A DNA stretch of 64,000 bases from Cyanothece sp. BG0011 (GTDB lineage: Bacteria; Cyanobacteriota; Cyanobacteriia; Cyanobacteriales; Microcystaceae), in the NCBI RefSeq assembly GCF_003013815.1, contig NZ_PRLH01000002.1:1-64000 (forward strand). The letters are read 5' to 3'. The notes below the pieces were generated by a model. It was not told the origin of the DNA and did no database searches. It was given only the letters and a program-made list of their open reading frames with translations. Numbering within the stretch: the stretch's first letter is position 1; the number at the start of each line of letters is the position of its first letter. Shown piece after piece: positions 17,524 through 27,749 of the stretch. Both the position numbers and the translations under genes were made by a program.

Positions 17524-19206
17524 TTACCTCGTCTCAAACAGACGGTCATCCGGGTAGTTACTCACCGCCCGTTGCAAAGCATTAAGAGATTGATTGTATT
17601 GAATGATAGCTTGTAGAAAATTACCCCGTGCTTGGGATAAGTCTCGTTGAGCATTAATAACGTCTGTTTGAGTACCGACCCCTGCCTGGAAGCGCAATCT
17701 TGCCAGTCTGAGGGCTTCCTCACGAGTGGCTACATTTTGTCGGGTACTGCTAATATTTTCGCGATTCGCAATCAGTTGGTAGTAAGCATCTTCCACCTCA
17801 AAACGAATTTGATTACGGGCATCAGCAAATTGAATATTCGCTTGATCCATACGACGTTCTGCAGCCCTCGCACCAGCAAACGCCCGTCCTCCATCGAATA
17901 ATCGCCAGGTTAAACGGGTTTCAAACCGATAGTTAACCAATGCACCCAAAGAATTATCTAAGTCATCATCAAACCCATATTGAGCCAGAAAATCTAAGCG
18001 AGGAATAATACCGTCTTGACCCCCCATAGCAATACGACGATCCTGTTGAGCAATTTCTCTTTGGACTAACTGTTGTTCTAACTCCGCACGATTTTTATAA
18101 GCTCTAACAATGGTTTCTTCGAGGGAGAGGGACCAGTTTCCTGATTCTGTAATTTCATCAGCGGCCACTAATTGAACGTGCTGGCCGACACTGAGGGTTT
18201 CTGCTAACCTGCGCCTGGCGATTCGTTGTTGAGCGATCGCTCGGGTTAATTCTTCGTTGGCTGCTGCCAAATCTCCTTCGGCCCGTAGCACATCAAATCG
18301 AGTGCCTAACCCTGCTTGTTCTAAGAGTTGGGCATCTCGTAGGGTTTGGGAGGCATTTTCTACGTCTGCTTGAGCGATCGCTACTTGGGCATCGGCATTT
18401 TGCAAGAGATAATAGTTATCTGTCGCTTCAAAGCGTACCTGTTCAGAAACTCGTTCTAACTCTAATTGGCGAGAGCGAATTTCCCGTTCGGCTCTTTTGA
18501 TCTGAGCATCTCGTTCCCCACCAGTATAGATATTGTATTGTAGAACAGCATTAAAAATCCCTGTTGTTTGTCTTGATCTAGCGACTGATTCTATAATCCC
18601 TTGAGCAAAGTCTCCGGTCTGCCGTTCGGTAAAATCACGGTTTAGTGAAGAGTCTATTTGTAAACTAGGGTAAAGGGCTGCCCTTTGCTCTACTAAAAGA
18701 GCTTTAGATTCTTCGACGGCAATACGGGCTTCTTGTAATTCTCGGTTATTTTGTAGGGCAAAAGCAATGACTTCTTCTAAGGTGACAGGTTGGTTGATGG
18801 TTGTTTCTACATTCTCTGGTTTAGTAGGAAACAACAGGGGATTTCCATTGGGGTTAAGATTATTGGGGGGTAATTGTTCGAGGATTGTTTCTGAATAAGC
18901 GTCAGAGGATTCGAGACTGGGAGGGGTTGTCGTCTGGGAGAGGATTCTGGGAGCAGAGGTTTGCCTTTTTTTGACAACAGTCGCGCTCTTTTTCTTTGTT
19001 TTCGATGAGTCTGAGGACTCTTTCATCTGTTTGATATCACTCACACGGGGTTGGGATTTTAGGGAGTTGTCCGAGGGTAACAGTAATTTAGCCGCTTCAG
19101 ATTTCCCTGGCCCGGAAGATACGGTTTGTGCCATTAACTCTGTATTCAAAGATAATGTGGACAACAAACCCACACTCACACACACACAATAACGTAGAAC
19201 AAACAT
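17524..19206 (-). CDS. TolC-family outer-membrane efflux protein
   Basis: About 560 residues. A signal peptide (MFVLRYCVCVSVGLLSTL...) begins at ATG 19206. A Ser/Lys/Pro-rich periplasmic linker follows (about 30-130). Two homologous helical halves typical of TolC come after it: one opens VTLEEVIAFALQNNRELQEA near 142, the other SLEETIVRAYKNRAELEQQL near 350. The periplasmic tunnel helices are rich in Ala, Gln and Arg. It is probably the single outer-membrane exit duct for type I secretion and efflux pumps in this cell. No inner-membrane pump is adjacent. Confidence 0.9.
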   Translation of the reverse strand: MFVLRYCVCVSVGLLSTLSLNTELMAQTVSSGPGKSEAAKLLLPSDNSLKSQPRVSDIKQMKESSDSSKTKKKSATVVKKRQTSAPRILSQTTTPPSLESSDAYSETILEQLPPNNLNPNGNPLLFPTKPENVETTINQPVTLEEVIAFALQNNRELQEARIAVEESKALLVEQRAALYPSLQIDSSLNRDFTERQTGDFAQGIIESVARSRQTTGIFNAVLQYNIYTGGERDAQIKRAEREIRSRQLELERVSEQVRFEATDNYYLLQNADAQVAIAQADVENASQTLRDAQLLEQAGLGTRFDVLRAEGDLAAANEELTRAIAQQRIARRRLAETLSVGQHVQLVAADEITESGNWSLSLEETIVRAYKNRAELEQQLVQREIAQQDRRIAMGGQDGIIPRLDFLAQYGFDDDLDNSLGALVNYRFETRLTWRLFDGGRAFAGARAAERRMDQANIQFADARNQIRFEVEDAYYQLIANRENISSTRQNVATREEALRLARLRFQAGVGTQTDVINAQRDLSQARGNFLQAIIQYNQSLNALQRAVSNYPDDRLFETR

Positions 19207-19380
19207 AATGTTTATCAAAGATTCTAGTTAAACAATTAAATGATAATAGAAATGAAACAATGATAGTTGATTGGGGAACAGGTAAAAATTGAGAGCATCA
19301 TCAATTTGTGTCAACTTCATAATTGACTTCATCTCGATTTAATTATGTTAGCATTTGATCGGACTAGCTTTCAGCTTACC

Positions 19381-21518
19381 TTACCTTTTTTCAGGCTGTA
19401 TATCTTGTTTAATATTGATGGATTCTAGTTGATAGTTATCCGAAGTGATAATTTCAGTTTTAGGTAACTCGATCCTAGAATTAGAGAGAGAAGACATAGA
19501 CTGGTTGATAGACATATCTTGACTGGTGATGATTTCTTTTTTCGATATTGTTTCTTCTGGCTGACTATTCTCAGTAATATTCGGTTCAGATCCCGATATT
19601 TCTGATTGTATATTGTCTATTTGCTTGGGAAATGTTTCTCCCCCATTATCTGATGGAGTGGTTTCTGAAGAATCAGTTTGAGATAATAACTGTTCTGGTT
19701 TTATCTGTTTGTCTTCTATTTTGTCTTCTGTTAAAGAACTAAAATCAGATGAGACTTCTTCTGCTTTCACCCCTTCACCATTACTATTTTTTTCTTCTTT
19801 TTCTTCTTTTTCTTCTTTTTTTTCCTTGGTTGAAGAACTAATATTCAGTGAGGCATTTTCTGGTTTAACCTCTTCATTATTGCTACTTTTTCCCTCTTTT
19901 TCTTCTGAGTTTTCCTTGTTTAGAGAACTGATATTAGGGGACTCGTTTTGTGGGCTTACTTCTTCTGGGTTGACCGTTTCTGGTTGGATATCGGTTTGTT
20001 TTTCCGTGGATTCCTGGTTAGCTATTTCCTTATCATGTTTCGTCTCATCTTCTAATGGATTGACACTCTCCTCTCCCGGAACATCCCATAAAAGATTTTT
20101 TCTAATTAAACCGTTGATTTTATTTTGTTCTTCGGCGGTTAATTCTCCAGGTTCTCCTGTTAATTCTTTATAAATTTTAATATATTCGGCGGCTGACTGA
20201 TACCAACTAAAATCTTGGTTCATACACCGTTGTTGAAGTTTTTTCCAATCTGCTTTAAAGCGGAATCCTTCCCAGGCCCGAATCATGCACACCAATAAAT
20301 CTAAGGGTTCATAATGCTCAAAACAATAACCGGTTCCTTCTTGGTGAATCGGATCATAAAAAGTAACCGTATCCCCTAATCCCCCTGTGCGTCGAACAAT
20401 AGGAACACAACCGTAACGCATAGCAAACAATTGACTAATACCACAGGGTTCAAACCGAGAGGGCATCAAAAACACATCCGAGCCGGCAAAAATACGTCGG
20501 GATAAAACATCATTGTAGAGAATTTGTACGGATACACGGCCAGGATAACGGGCCGATAACTGCCATAACTGATTTTCGTAATAATGATCTCCACTCCCCA
20601 AAACAATCAATTGAGAATCCGTATGGGCCATAAACCGGTCTAAGACTTGAAGGATTAAATCAATCCCTTTTTGTTCAACTAAACGGGTGACCATACCCAT
20701 TAAAAAGGCATCTTTATTAATTTCTAGCCCAGTTTCTTCTTGGAGACCAATTTTGTTCGCAATCCGTTTTTCGAGGGTGTAGGGGGTAAACGTTTCATAG
20801 ATTAACTGATCCTTGGCAGGGTTATAGACTTCCATATCAATGCCATTGAGAATCCCCACCAAGTTTTGATTCACATAAGATAACAATCCATCGAGTCTTT
20901 CTCCGTAGGCCGGGGTTTGAATCTGTTGAGCATAGGTAGGAGAAACAGTGGTAATGCGTCCCGCAAATTTGATCCCTGCGGCCATAGCATTATCTCCATC
21001 CATATACCAGGGACACCAGGTATGATGTTCGATAAAGCCGCGACCGGGTCCTTGATAGGCTAAATTGTGGATAGTAAAAACAGTGGTAATATCAGGGGTT
21101 TCGTGCATCCACACTGGAATCATGCCGGTATGCCAGTCGTGACAATGGATGACGTTGGGTTTCCAACAATTCCAAGCAAATTCTGCGGCTGCGTTGGAAA
21201 AGAAGGTAAACCGCCAATATTCATCGTCTCCGTAAATTCGACGAGGGGCAAAACTATGATGTTTTAATAAGTAAAGGGGAACATCGCTTTTAGGAAGGGT
21301 GGTTTGATAGACCGAAAACTCCTGAGACATGGCATTAGATTGCCAGATCGGTTCTGAGGGAATTTCTATTTTATCGTCGAGAAATCCATAATAAGGCATG
21401 AGAATCCGTACATCATAGCCTAATTGATGTAAAACTTTCGGTAATGCTCCGATAACGTCTCCCATTCCGCCCGCTTTGGCTAATGGAGCCACTTCTGCCC
21501 TACAAATAAAATTCGCAT
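19381..21518 (-). CDS. glgA: Glycogen synthase (ADP-glucose type) with acidic C-terminal tail; apparent frameshift at codon 6-7
   Basis: GT5 glucosyltransferase that extends glycogen from ADP-glucose. The ADP-glucose loop LAKAGGMGDVIGALPK lies near residue 14, the HDWHTGMIPVW motif near 120 and the C-terminal SRFEPCGISQLF near 360. The catalytic part spans about 460 residues. It is followed by about 250 residues of Ser/Glu/Asn/Lys-rich tail with at least three imperfect repeats ('EEVxPxNxSxNISS'). The natural start MRILFV at 21518 is in a different frame from the rest: one base seems missing near 21498-21503. The in-frame upstream extension to 21672 looks like chance. Either the cell decodes this oddly or the sequence holds an error. 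Confidence 0.85.
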
Positions 21519-21835
21519 TCTTAACTCTGTGTTCCCTTGTTTGCCACTTTATGATTTTGACATACTCTACCGTTAAATTGGAGATTATCATAGAGGTTTT
21601 GCTAGAACTTTTTTCTCTATTCGGCTGATAGATGAGTGGTGCTTTTATCATCATTTCAGCAAAATAGTTCACTTGTCTCTTTCACATTTGGTGTCTTGTG
21701 CTTAATATTGTAGACCCAAACGCTATATATAGAGCATGGCTAGGAAAGGGGTGATTAACCTCAAACCCTTTTGATAGTCACAGATTGCCTTGTGTTATGG
21801 CGTTTGTGGGAATTCAATTGTCGGGAGAACAAATC

Positions 21836-24800
21836 ATGAACCCTCATCAAGAATGGTTAAATAGTTGCGTTGATGAGCAACTCATCAAACTCAATGTAAC
21901 CAAGTTAGAAGGAATGTCCCCTTCAGAACATTTACTCTATTCTGATGAGCTTCCCCGACGAAACGATGGCAGACTCACCCATCATATTTTAAAGCGTTAT
22001 GAACACACAGAACAAGGGGGTTGGTGGTGTTCAGGGGTTGATGTGATCACAGGAGATGAGGACCTCTGGGGATGTTTTAAACCCAAGCAACCCCGACTGA
22101 GTTACGACCAAAAAAAGCTTATTAAGTATGAACATCCACCCCAAACCCCTACAGGAATCTTTGCTTTAAGAGTTCCCCTGCATCTTTGGGCAACCATAGC
22201 GCAACAGTATCAAATAGAGTTTACCCCAGATATGGCCGATGAGACCCAACCAGATGGAGGGTTTTGGCAATGGGTAATGGATCATCCTTCGATTCCCCTT
22301 TGTATCACAGAAGGAGCCAAAAAAGCAGGAGCCTTATTAAGTGCCGGCTATGTTGCGATCGCCCTTCCTGGGATTAATAATGGTTATCGTACCCCGAAAG
22401 ATGAACTAGGAAATCGCATCGGTAAATCTTATTTAATTCCCCAGTTAAACAAGTTAACCCATGGGAGACGAGAAATTTATTTTACCTTTGATCAAGATAG
22501 TCAACCCAATACCATCAAAGCGGTTAATCATGCTATTAGAAAGTTAGGTTATTTGTTAACACAAACCGGATCTCAAGTTAAGGTGATTCATTGGAACCCG
22601 GAACAAGGAAAAGGGGTTGATGATCTTTTAGTTAATGATGGAAAAAAAGCGTTTGATGATTGTTATCAAAAAGCTTTACCTCTAGAGATATGGAAAGCCA
22701 GAGAATTTACCCAATTAACCCATGAGACAAGTTTAGAAGTTAATGCTCGTTATCTTCCTAGTTTAATGATTTCTGATACGGCGAAATTAGTCGGGATAAA
22801 ATCGGGGATTGGCACAGGGAAAACCGAAGCTTTAGTTAAAGTGGTTAAACAGGCGATCGCCAATCATCAAAAAGTTCTAGTGATCGGTCATCGGATTAAA
22901 TTAGTTGAACAGTTATGTCAACGATTTGGACTCCCTTATATTACAGAAATCAATGAATATTCTTACCAAACATTCATAGGTTATGGGTTATGTATTGACT
23001 CTCTCCATGAAAAATCTCAGGCTAAATTTAATCCTCAAGACTGGCAAGATGCTTTAGTTATTATTGATGAAGTTGAACAAGTCATTTGGCATAGTTTAAA
23101 TTCGGAAACTTGTACCAATAACCGTGTTTCTATATTGAGATGTTTTAAACAACTCATACAAACAATTGTAGCAGGAAAAGGAAGAATTTTTGTTGCTGAT
23201 GCTGACTTAAGTGATGTTTCTTTAGATTATTTAATCACTTTATCAGGAATTGATTTACAACCATTTATTATCCAAAATAACTGGAAACCCACCTTAACTG
23301 AAACATGGCAAGCTTATCACTATCCAGAAACAAACCCCAAACGTTTTCTTGAAGGGTTAGTGGATCATATTCGCCAAGGGGGTAAACCCTTTATTTGTTT
23401 ATCCGCTCAAAAAATCACCAGTAAATGGGGAACTCAAACCTTAGAATTTTATCTCAAAAAGCAATTTCCTAATGCTAATATTTTACGAATCGATTCTCAA
23501 TCATTAACTGATCCTAATCATGATGCTTATCAATGTATTCCTCGACTGAATGAGATATTAATCAACTATGATATTGTTTTAAGTAGTCCTGCCATTGAAA
23601 CTGGGGTTAGTATTGATATTAAAGATCACTTTACTTCAGTTTGGTGTCTAGCTCAAGGGATACAAACCCCCACATCCGTTGTTCAATCTTTAGGACGAAT
23701 AAGAGATAATATTCCCCGTTATCTTTGGTTAGCTTCTTATGGGTTTAATAAAGTGGGTAATGGGTCAACTTCTATCCCCAACTTATTAACATCTGGACAT
23801 CGCTTAACAAACTTAAATATTCGCTTTTTACAGCAAGCTGACTTAGAATCTTTAGATGATCTAGATACAGGATTTCAAGCTGAATCTTTACTATGTTGGG
23901 GTAAAATAGCTGTGCGAGTTAATGCACAAATGATTCATTATAGAGAAACTATTATTAGTTTTATTAAAGCAGCAAACCATCACATCAATTTAGTCAAAAA
24001 ATATAAAAAAGAGAAAACTAACAAAAAAAAGTCTTTGGCTCGTTCTAAAAATAAACTGACAGAAACCATAGAAGAAGTTAGAGAAAATAATTATCGATTA
24101 GACTGTGAAAAAATTGCCCAGTCTCATGATTTAAGCGATGAAGAATATCAACTGATTAAAAAATCTTTAGTAAAAACAACTAAAGAACGTAGACAACTGA
24201 GAAAATATGATTTAAAACGCCGTTATTATCTTCCTGTGACTCCCCAGTTAGTGGCTTTAGATAATGAAGGTTGGTATCAAAAACTAAGAATACATTACTT
24301 CTTAACCATCGGACGAAATTATTTAGCTGATCGAGACACCATCGTCGCCAAAAAATTAATTGAACAAGGACAAGGCAGCATCTTTTTACCCGATTTTAAT
24401 GGTCGTCAATTGGGTGCTATTATCGGAACCATGGAAGTTTTAGGAATTAATATTCTCTTAAAAAATATGGGTCGGAAGTTAATCAATATTGATGATGATC
24501 TCAAGAAAATGGCTAATTTAGCGATCAACAATAGACAAGACATTAAAACAATCATGGGAATTGGTATTGCTAAAAATGCTAGTCCTATCACCATTATCAG
24601 GCGACTTTTAGATAAAATAGGCTATGGTTTAACCTGTTGTGGAACGAAAACAATTAATAAAAAAAGAGTTCGACTTTATCAAGTCGTGACCCCTAATGAT
24701 AACCGACAAAAAGTGTTTCAACAATGGTTATTAAAAGATCAAAACGCGCCAGGAACTTCTGAACCTTGGTTTGAACCTTATCTGGTGTCAAAACCTCAAC

Positions 24801-24889
24801 CTCAAGATCGACAAGATAAGAACAATCATATACAGTTGAGTCTAGATTTTTCAGCCATTAGTCAGGGGATAAAAAAGACTCGTCAGTGA
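21836..24889 (+). CDS. CyRepA1-like plasmid replication protein (DUF3854 primase-helicase)
   Basis: About 1017 residues from ATG 21836, where GGGAG stands 8 bases upstream; an in-frame ATG lies at 21797. The N-terminal part has a DUF3854/Toprim-like region (about 90-290, with ITEGAKKAGALLSAGYVAIA and a later YFTFDQDS). A helicase part follows, with Walker A GIGTGKTEAL near 323 and Walker B IIDEVEQ near 408. Further SF2-like motifs come next (SPAIETGVSID, VVQSLGRIRD). A basic coiled segment lies near 730-800. This layout is that of the CyRepA1 replication proteins of large cyanobacterial plasmids. Here it stands between glgA and plsC. Confidence 0.85.
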   Translation: MNPHQEWLNSCVDEQLIKLNVTKLEGMSPSEHLLYSDELPRRNDGRLTHHILKRYEHTEQGGWWCSGVDVITGDEDLWGCFKPKQPRLSYDQKKLIKYEHPPQTPTGIFALRVPLHLWATIAQQYQIEFTPDMADETQPDGGFWQWVMDHPSIPLCITEGAKKAGALLSAGYVAIALPGINNGYRTPKDELGNRIGKSYLIPQLNKLTHGRREIYFTFDQDSQPNTIKAVNHAIRKLGYLLTQTGSQVKVIHWNPEQGKGVDDLLVNDGKKAFDDCYQKALPLEIWKAREFTQLTHETSLEVNARYLPSLMISDTAKLVGIKSGIGTGKTEALVKVVKQAIANHQKVLVIGHRIKLVEQLCQRFGLPYITEINEYSYQTFIGYGLCIDSLHEKSQAKFNPQDWQDALVIIDEVEQVIWHSLNSETCTNNRVSILRCFKQLIQTIVAGKGRIFVADADLSDVSLDYLITLSGIDLQPFIIQNNWKPTLTETWQAYHYPETNPKRFLEGLVDHIRQGGKPFICLSAQKITSKWGTQTLEFYLKKQFPNANILRIDSQSLTDPNHDAYQCIPRLNEILINYDIVLSSPAIETGVSIDIKDHFTSVWCLAQGIQTPTSVVQSLGRIRDNIPRYLWLASYGFNKVGNGSTSIPNLLTSGHRLTNLNIRFLQQADLESLDDLDTGFQAESLLCWGKIAVRVNAQMIHYRETIISFIKAANHHINLVKKYKKEKTNKKKSLARSKNKLTETIEEVRENNYRLDCEKIAQSHDLSDEEYQLIKKSLVKTTKERRQLRKYDLKRRYYLPVTPQLVALDNEGWYQKLRIHYFLTIGRNYLADRDTIVAKKLIEQGQGSIFLPDFNGRQLGAIIGTMEVLGINILLKNMGRKLINIDDDLKKMANLAINNRQDIKTIMGIGIAKNASPITIIRRLLDKIGYGLTCCGTKTINKKRVRLYQVVTPNDNRQKVFQQWLLKDQNAPGTSEPWFEPYLVSKPQPQDRQDKNNHIQLSLDFSAISQGIKKTRQ

Positions 24890-24901
24890 TATAGCCAGTT
24901 T

Positions 24902-25020
24902 ACTCATATCTTGCACCTTCGATAAACCCCCTACCCCCCACACCCCCCACACCCCCCTTTATAAGGGGGGCAGGGGGGGTAGGGGGTTTGGGGGGTAGGG
25001 GGTAGGGGGAATAGGGAATA
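24902..25020. repeat. Dispersed repeat: ACTCATATCTTGCACC end plus C/G-rich hairpin
   Basis: ACTCATATCTTGCACCTTCG (24902-24921) is the exact reverse complement of the right end of the element at 61852-61871. It is followed by C-rich tracts, the hairpin CCCCCCTTTATAAGGGGGG (24952-24970) and G-rich tracts to about 25015. No matching second end is seen here, so it looks like a half or decayed copy. It lies directly after the CyRepA1-like gene. Confidence 0.6.
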
Positions 25021-25173
25021 GGCAATAGTATTTATTTATAACTGACTTGACAGCTAGATAACTGTCTGTCGGTGCAAAGACATCAATCCTAAAAACTTTT
25101 ATAGTGTAACTACAATGACCCTGTTTATTACTTATCTCTTTTTGAGATTATTTTGTTGCGTTTTGCCTAATTT

Positions 25174-25878
25174 ATGAATAATTCTACAATTAAGAGCGAT
25201 CATGTCAAATCTCGCATTTCTCCTTGGTTAATTCGTCTTGTTTATCCCCTAGGAGCGTGGATTGTACTACCATTATATTTTGGCCGCATTACCATTAAAG
25301 GTCAAGAACACATTCCCGAAACCGGCCCGGTAATCATTGCCCCTACCCATCGTTCCCGTTGGGATGCCTTAATCATACCCTATGCAGTAGGAAGAATGGT
25401 TAGTGGTAGAGATGTTCGGTTTATGGTAACTTCTAGTGAAATGGAAGGGATTCAAGGTTGGTTTATTCGACGTTTAGGAGGGTTCCCGGTGGATGTCAAA
25501 CGGCCAGGACCTAGCAGTTTAGAGCATAGTGTCGAAGTGCTTAAACAAGGAGAAATGTTAGTCATTTTTCCAGAGGGAGGAATTTTTCGAGATACGGAAG
25601 TTCATCCCCTCAAACGAGGTGTGGCCCGCATTGCCCTAGAAGTAGAATCTCAACAACCCGGTTGCGGTATGAAAATTTTACCCGTCGCCATTGAATATAG
25701 TCAGCCCTTTCCCAGTTGGGGAACCGATGTCACTGTTAATATTGGTTCTCCCCTTGATGTGGCTACTTATGACATTACCACTATGAAACGTAGTTCCGAA
25801 AAGCTAACCCAAGACATAGAATCTGATCTTAAAGAAATTTTCCAGAGTCAATCTGATGAAGTGGTTTTTCAAAGCTAA
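25174..25878 (+). CDS. 1-acyl-sn-glycerol-3-phosphate acyltransferase (PlsC-type)
   Basis: 234 residues. It acylates lysophosphatidic acid to phosphatidic acid at the membrane. The catalytic HX4D motif is HRSRWD (near 55), followed by FPVD (near 107) and the substrate-binding FPEGG (near 131). A hydrophobic segment precedes the active site (about 22-40). Complete length. No lipid gene is adjacent. Cyanobacteria carry several paralogues, so the exact acyl preference cannot be told. Confidence 0.9.
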   Translation: MNNSTIKSDHVKSRISPWLIRLVYPLGAWIVLPLYFGRITIKGQEHIPETGPVIIAPTHRSRWDALIIPYAVGRMVSGRDVRFMVTSSEMEGIQGWFIRRLGGFPVDVKRPGPSSLEHSVEVLKQGEMLVIFPEGGIFRDTEVHPLKRGVARIALEVESQQPGCGMKILPVAIEYSQPFPSWGTDVTVNIGSPLDVATYDITTMKRSSEKLTQDIESDLKEIFQSQSDEVVFQS

Positions 25879-26153
25879 CATCAATCATTCGTTTCCGTTT
25901 CTCTGTGTGACCCGAAAAGTGGTTTTTTCTGATTGATCTTTAGGCGATCGCAGTTTAATATTTTACTCATATTTACAGTCGAAACTCTTTTGAATTGAAT
26001 CGTGATTGGGTAAATTACCTAGACATTATTGATGTTACCCTATGGAATGTTCAGGTTAATTTCAAGTTAAGTTGATAGGTGACGGAAATTGAATCATAGA
26101 TTATACTGAGTGATACTATATAAAAATGATTTTTTAGAAAGTTCTCCAAGGCC

Positions 26154-26993
26154 ATGGAAATTCTTCAAAAACTAGGGAAACCTAGCTATCTACTCTTAGG
26201 GATTATAGCAGCCATTACGGCTCTTCACTTTACTCTTTTAGAACAAGAAGGTAATCAAAATCTAATCAGTGTTAGCCTTTTGATTTGGTTAACAGCTGCT
26301 TCTTTATTATGGGACAAATACCAAGAGAAGGAATTTTATCTAGAAAGCAATTTACCCTCGACAGTATTGGGAATTATTTTAATTTTAATTGCCTTATTAA
26401 GAAGTCTCTCTACATCGGGGTATCATTTCTTTCTTTGTCCTGTTCTTTTTGCTTTTGGATTGGTATTAATTACATCGGGTTTCAAAGGATTTCAGTTTTA
26501 CAAAAAAGAAGTTATTGTTTTTAGTCTTTTTCTCTTATATCCAGCATTACTTAAAGTTTTAGCCATGAGTAATCTAGATATATGGACATCTATGTTTTCC
26601 ACCTTTCTCTTGAATGTGCTAGGATTTGAAGCCTCTAGAGACGGCACTTTTATCAGCTTACCAACAGGAAAAGTTGAAGTTTTATATGGATGTGCAGGGG
26701 TAGATATCCTAAGCTTAATGGTTATTTGCTCTATTTTATTGTTTTTTATCGTACCGCTAACCAATCCTCAAAAAATTCTGTGTTTATTTTTAGCACCTCT
26801 GATCGGTTTCGTCGTCAATAGTATCCGTGTGTGTTTGTTGACCTTTTTTGTTGCTCAAGCGTCTGATGAAGCCTTTCATTATTGGCATGGAGAAGACGGG
26901 AGTTTAGCTTTTGCCATGATATCAGTGATTTTATTTGGTATATTTTGTTGGTTCTCCTATGTCCGACCTTTAAGTTTAGAAAACCAAGATTAA
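26154..26993 (+). CDS. crtA: Cyanoexosortase A
   Basis: 279 residues with about eight transmembrane helices. The exosortase catalytic residues are visible: Cys in LYGCAGVDILSLM (near 182), Arg in NSIRVCLL (near 223) and His in FHYWHGEDGSLAF (near 245). It processes PEP-CTERM tails for export of surface proteins and polysaccharide-linked material. It stands immediately upstream of its usual partner gene (27-bp gap). A PEP-CTERM protein candidate lies 6.6 kb downstream at 33630. Confidence 0.93.
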   Translation: MEILQKLGKPSYLLLGIIAAITALHFTLLEQEGNQNLISVSLLIWLTAASLLWDKYQEKEFYLESNLPSTVLGIILILIALLRSLSTSGYHFFLCPVLFAFGLVLITSGFKGFQFYKKEVIVFSLFLLYPALLKVLAMSNLDIWTSMFSTFLLNVLGFEASRDGTFISLPTGKVEVLYGCAGVDILSLMVICSILLFFIVPLTNPQKILCLFLAPLIGFVVNSIRVCLLTFFVAQASDEAFHYWHGEDGSLAFAMISVILFGIFCWFSYVRPLSLENQD

Positions 26994-27020
26994 AATAATC
27001 AAAAATTAAATTTTAAAATC

Positions 27021-27749
27021 ATGAACTCAATTCAACCTTATTGGCAAAAAACGAGAGTCAGTCTCTTAGGATTAATTTTGCTAGGAACCCTGGGAATTTT
27101 CACTTACCAAATTATTAATCCAGTTAGCACTAAGACAAAGACAAATCAAACTCCAACAGTTCCGGAGCAAGTCCCCTTATCTAATTGGCAATTTATTAAA
27201 AGTCAACCTGTTGATTTAATTGAAACTTCTAGATTGGGACCTGGAATGACTGCTGGCCGAAAATATGAGTACAGCCAAGATCAACAACGCTTAGAAGTGG
27301 AAGTTCGTTATGAAAAGTATAAAGGGGCTTTAACTAAATTTCTGACTATCTATCGTGATCTGCCATCGGCAACGATTACACCGACAATTCACTATAATCA
27401 GAACATTGGTCATTATGCTTTTTTTGAATACGACAATACAACCTATCTAGGTTCTTGTATTAATCCTAAAGGTCAAACAACGGTTACTCATAGCCAGTAT
27501 AATCAGAATCGTTATCTCAATGGTTGGGGAATTGGGCGAAGTGTTTTGTGGTTAATTGGACAACAAGACTTGTTTGAACCCCGTTGTCTATGGACCCTTA
27601 TGTCCCTTCCCGCTTCTTCAGACTCAGAATTAGATTTTACTATCAATATCGATCCCAATAAGAAAGAACTCAACGAAGTTGAGAAAAAGCTAGAAGAAGC
27701 TTGGTTAGATTGGTATTCCTGGTGGAAAAATAACTTTCCTGATTATTAA
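27021..27749 (+). CDS. Cyanoexosortase A system-associated protein
   Basis: 242 residues with one N-terminal membrane anchor (about 12-32) and a periplasmic domain. It resembles the C-terminal EpsI-like part of other exosortases and, in cyanobacteria, is encoded right after crtA. Visible features are a GLGPGM-like TSRLGPGMTAGRKYEY segment near 72 and an RCLWTLMSLP stretch near 190. It is co-transcribed with the exosortase (27-bp gap). The stop overlaps the end of miaA by 4 bp on the opposite strand. Confidence 0.88.
   Translation: MNSIQPYWQKTRVSLLGLILLGTLGIFTYQIINPVSTKTKTNQTPTVPEQVPLSNWQFIKSQPVDLIETSRLGPGMTAGRKYEYSQDQQRLEVEVRYEKYKGALTKFLTIYRDLPSATITPTIHYNQNIGHYAFFEYDNTTYLGSCINPKGQTTVTHSQYNQNRYLNGWGIGRSVLWLIGQQDLFEPRCLWTLMSLPASSDSELDFTINIDPNKKELNEVEKKLEEAWLDWYSWWKNNFPDY

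Noticed and set aside
19709-20173. Open plus-strand frame opposite the glgA tail
   Set aside because: It is the complement of the Ser/Glu-rich repeat region; its Ser/Phe-rich product is typical of antisense low-complexity sequence.
21519-21672. N-terminal extension of glgA (starts MNYFAEMM...)
   Set aside because: Chance open frame upstream of the frameshift; MRILFV at 21518 is the natural start in the other frame.
24925-25015. C- and G-rich tracts as a possible CRISPR or iteron array
   Set aside because: No regular repeat-spacer pattern; better explained as a hairpin-forming dispersed repeat.
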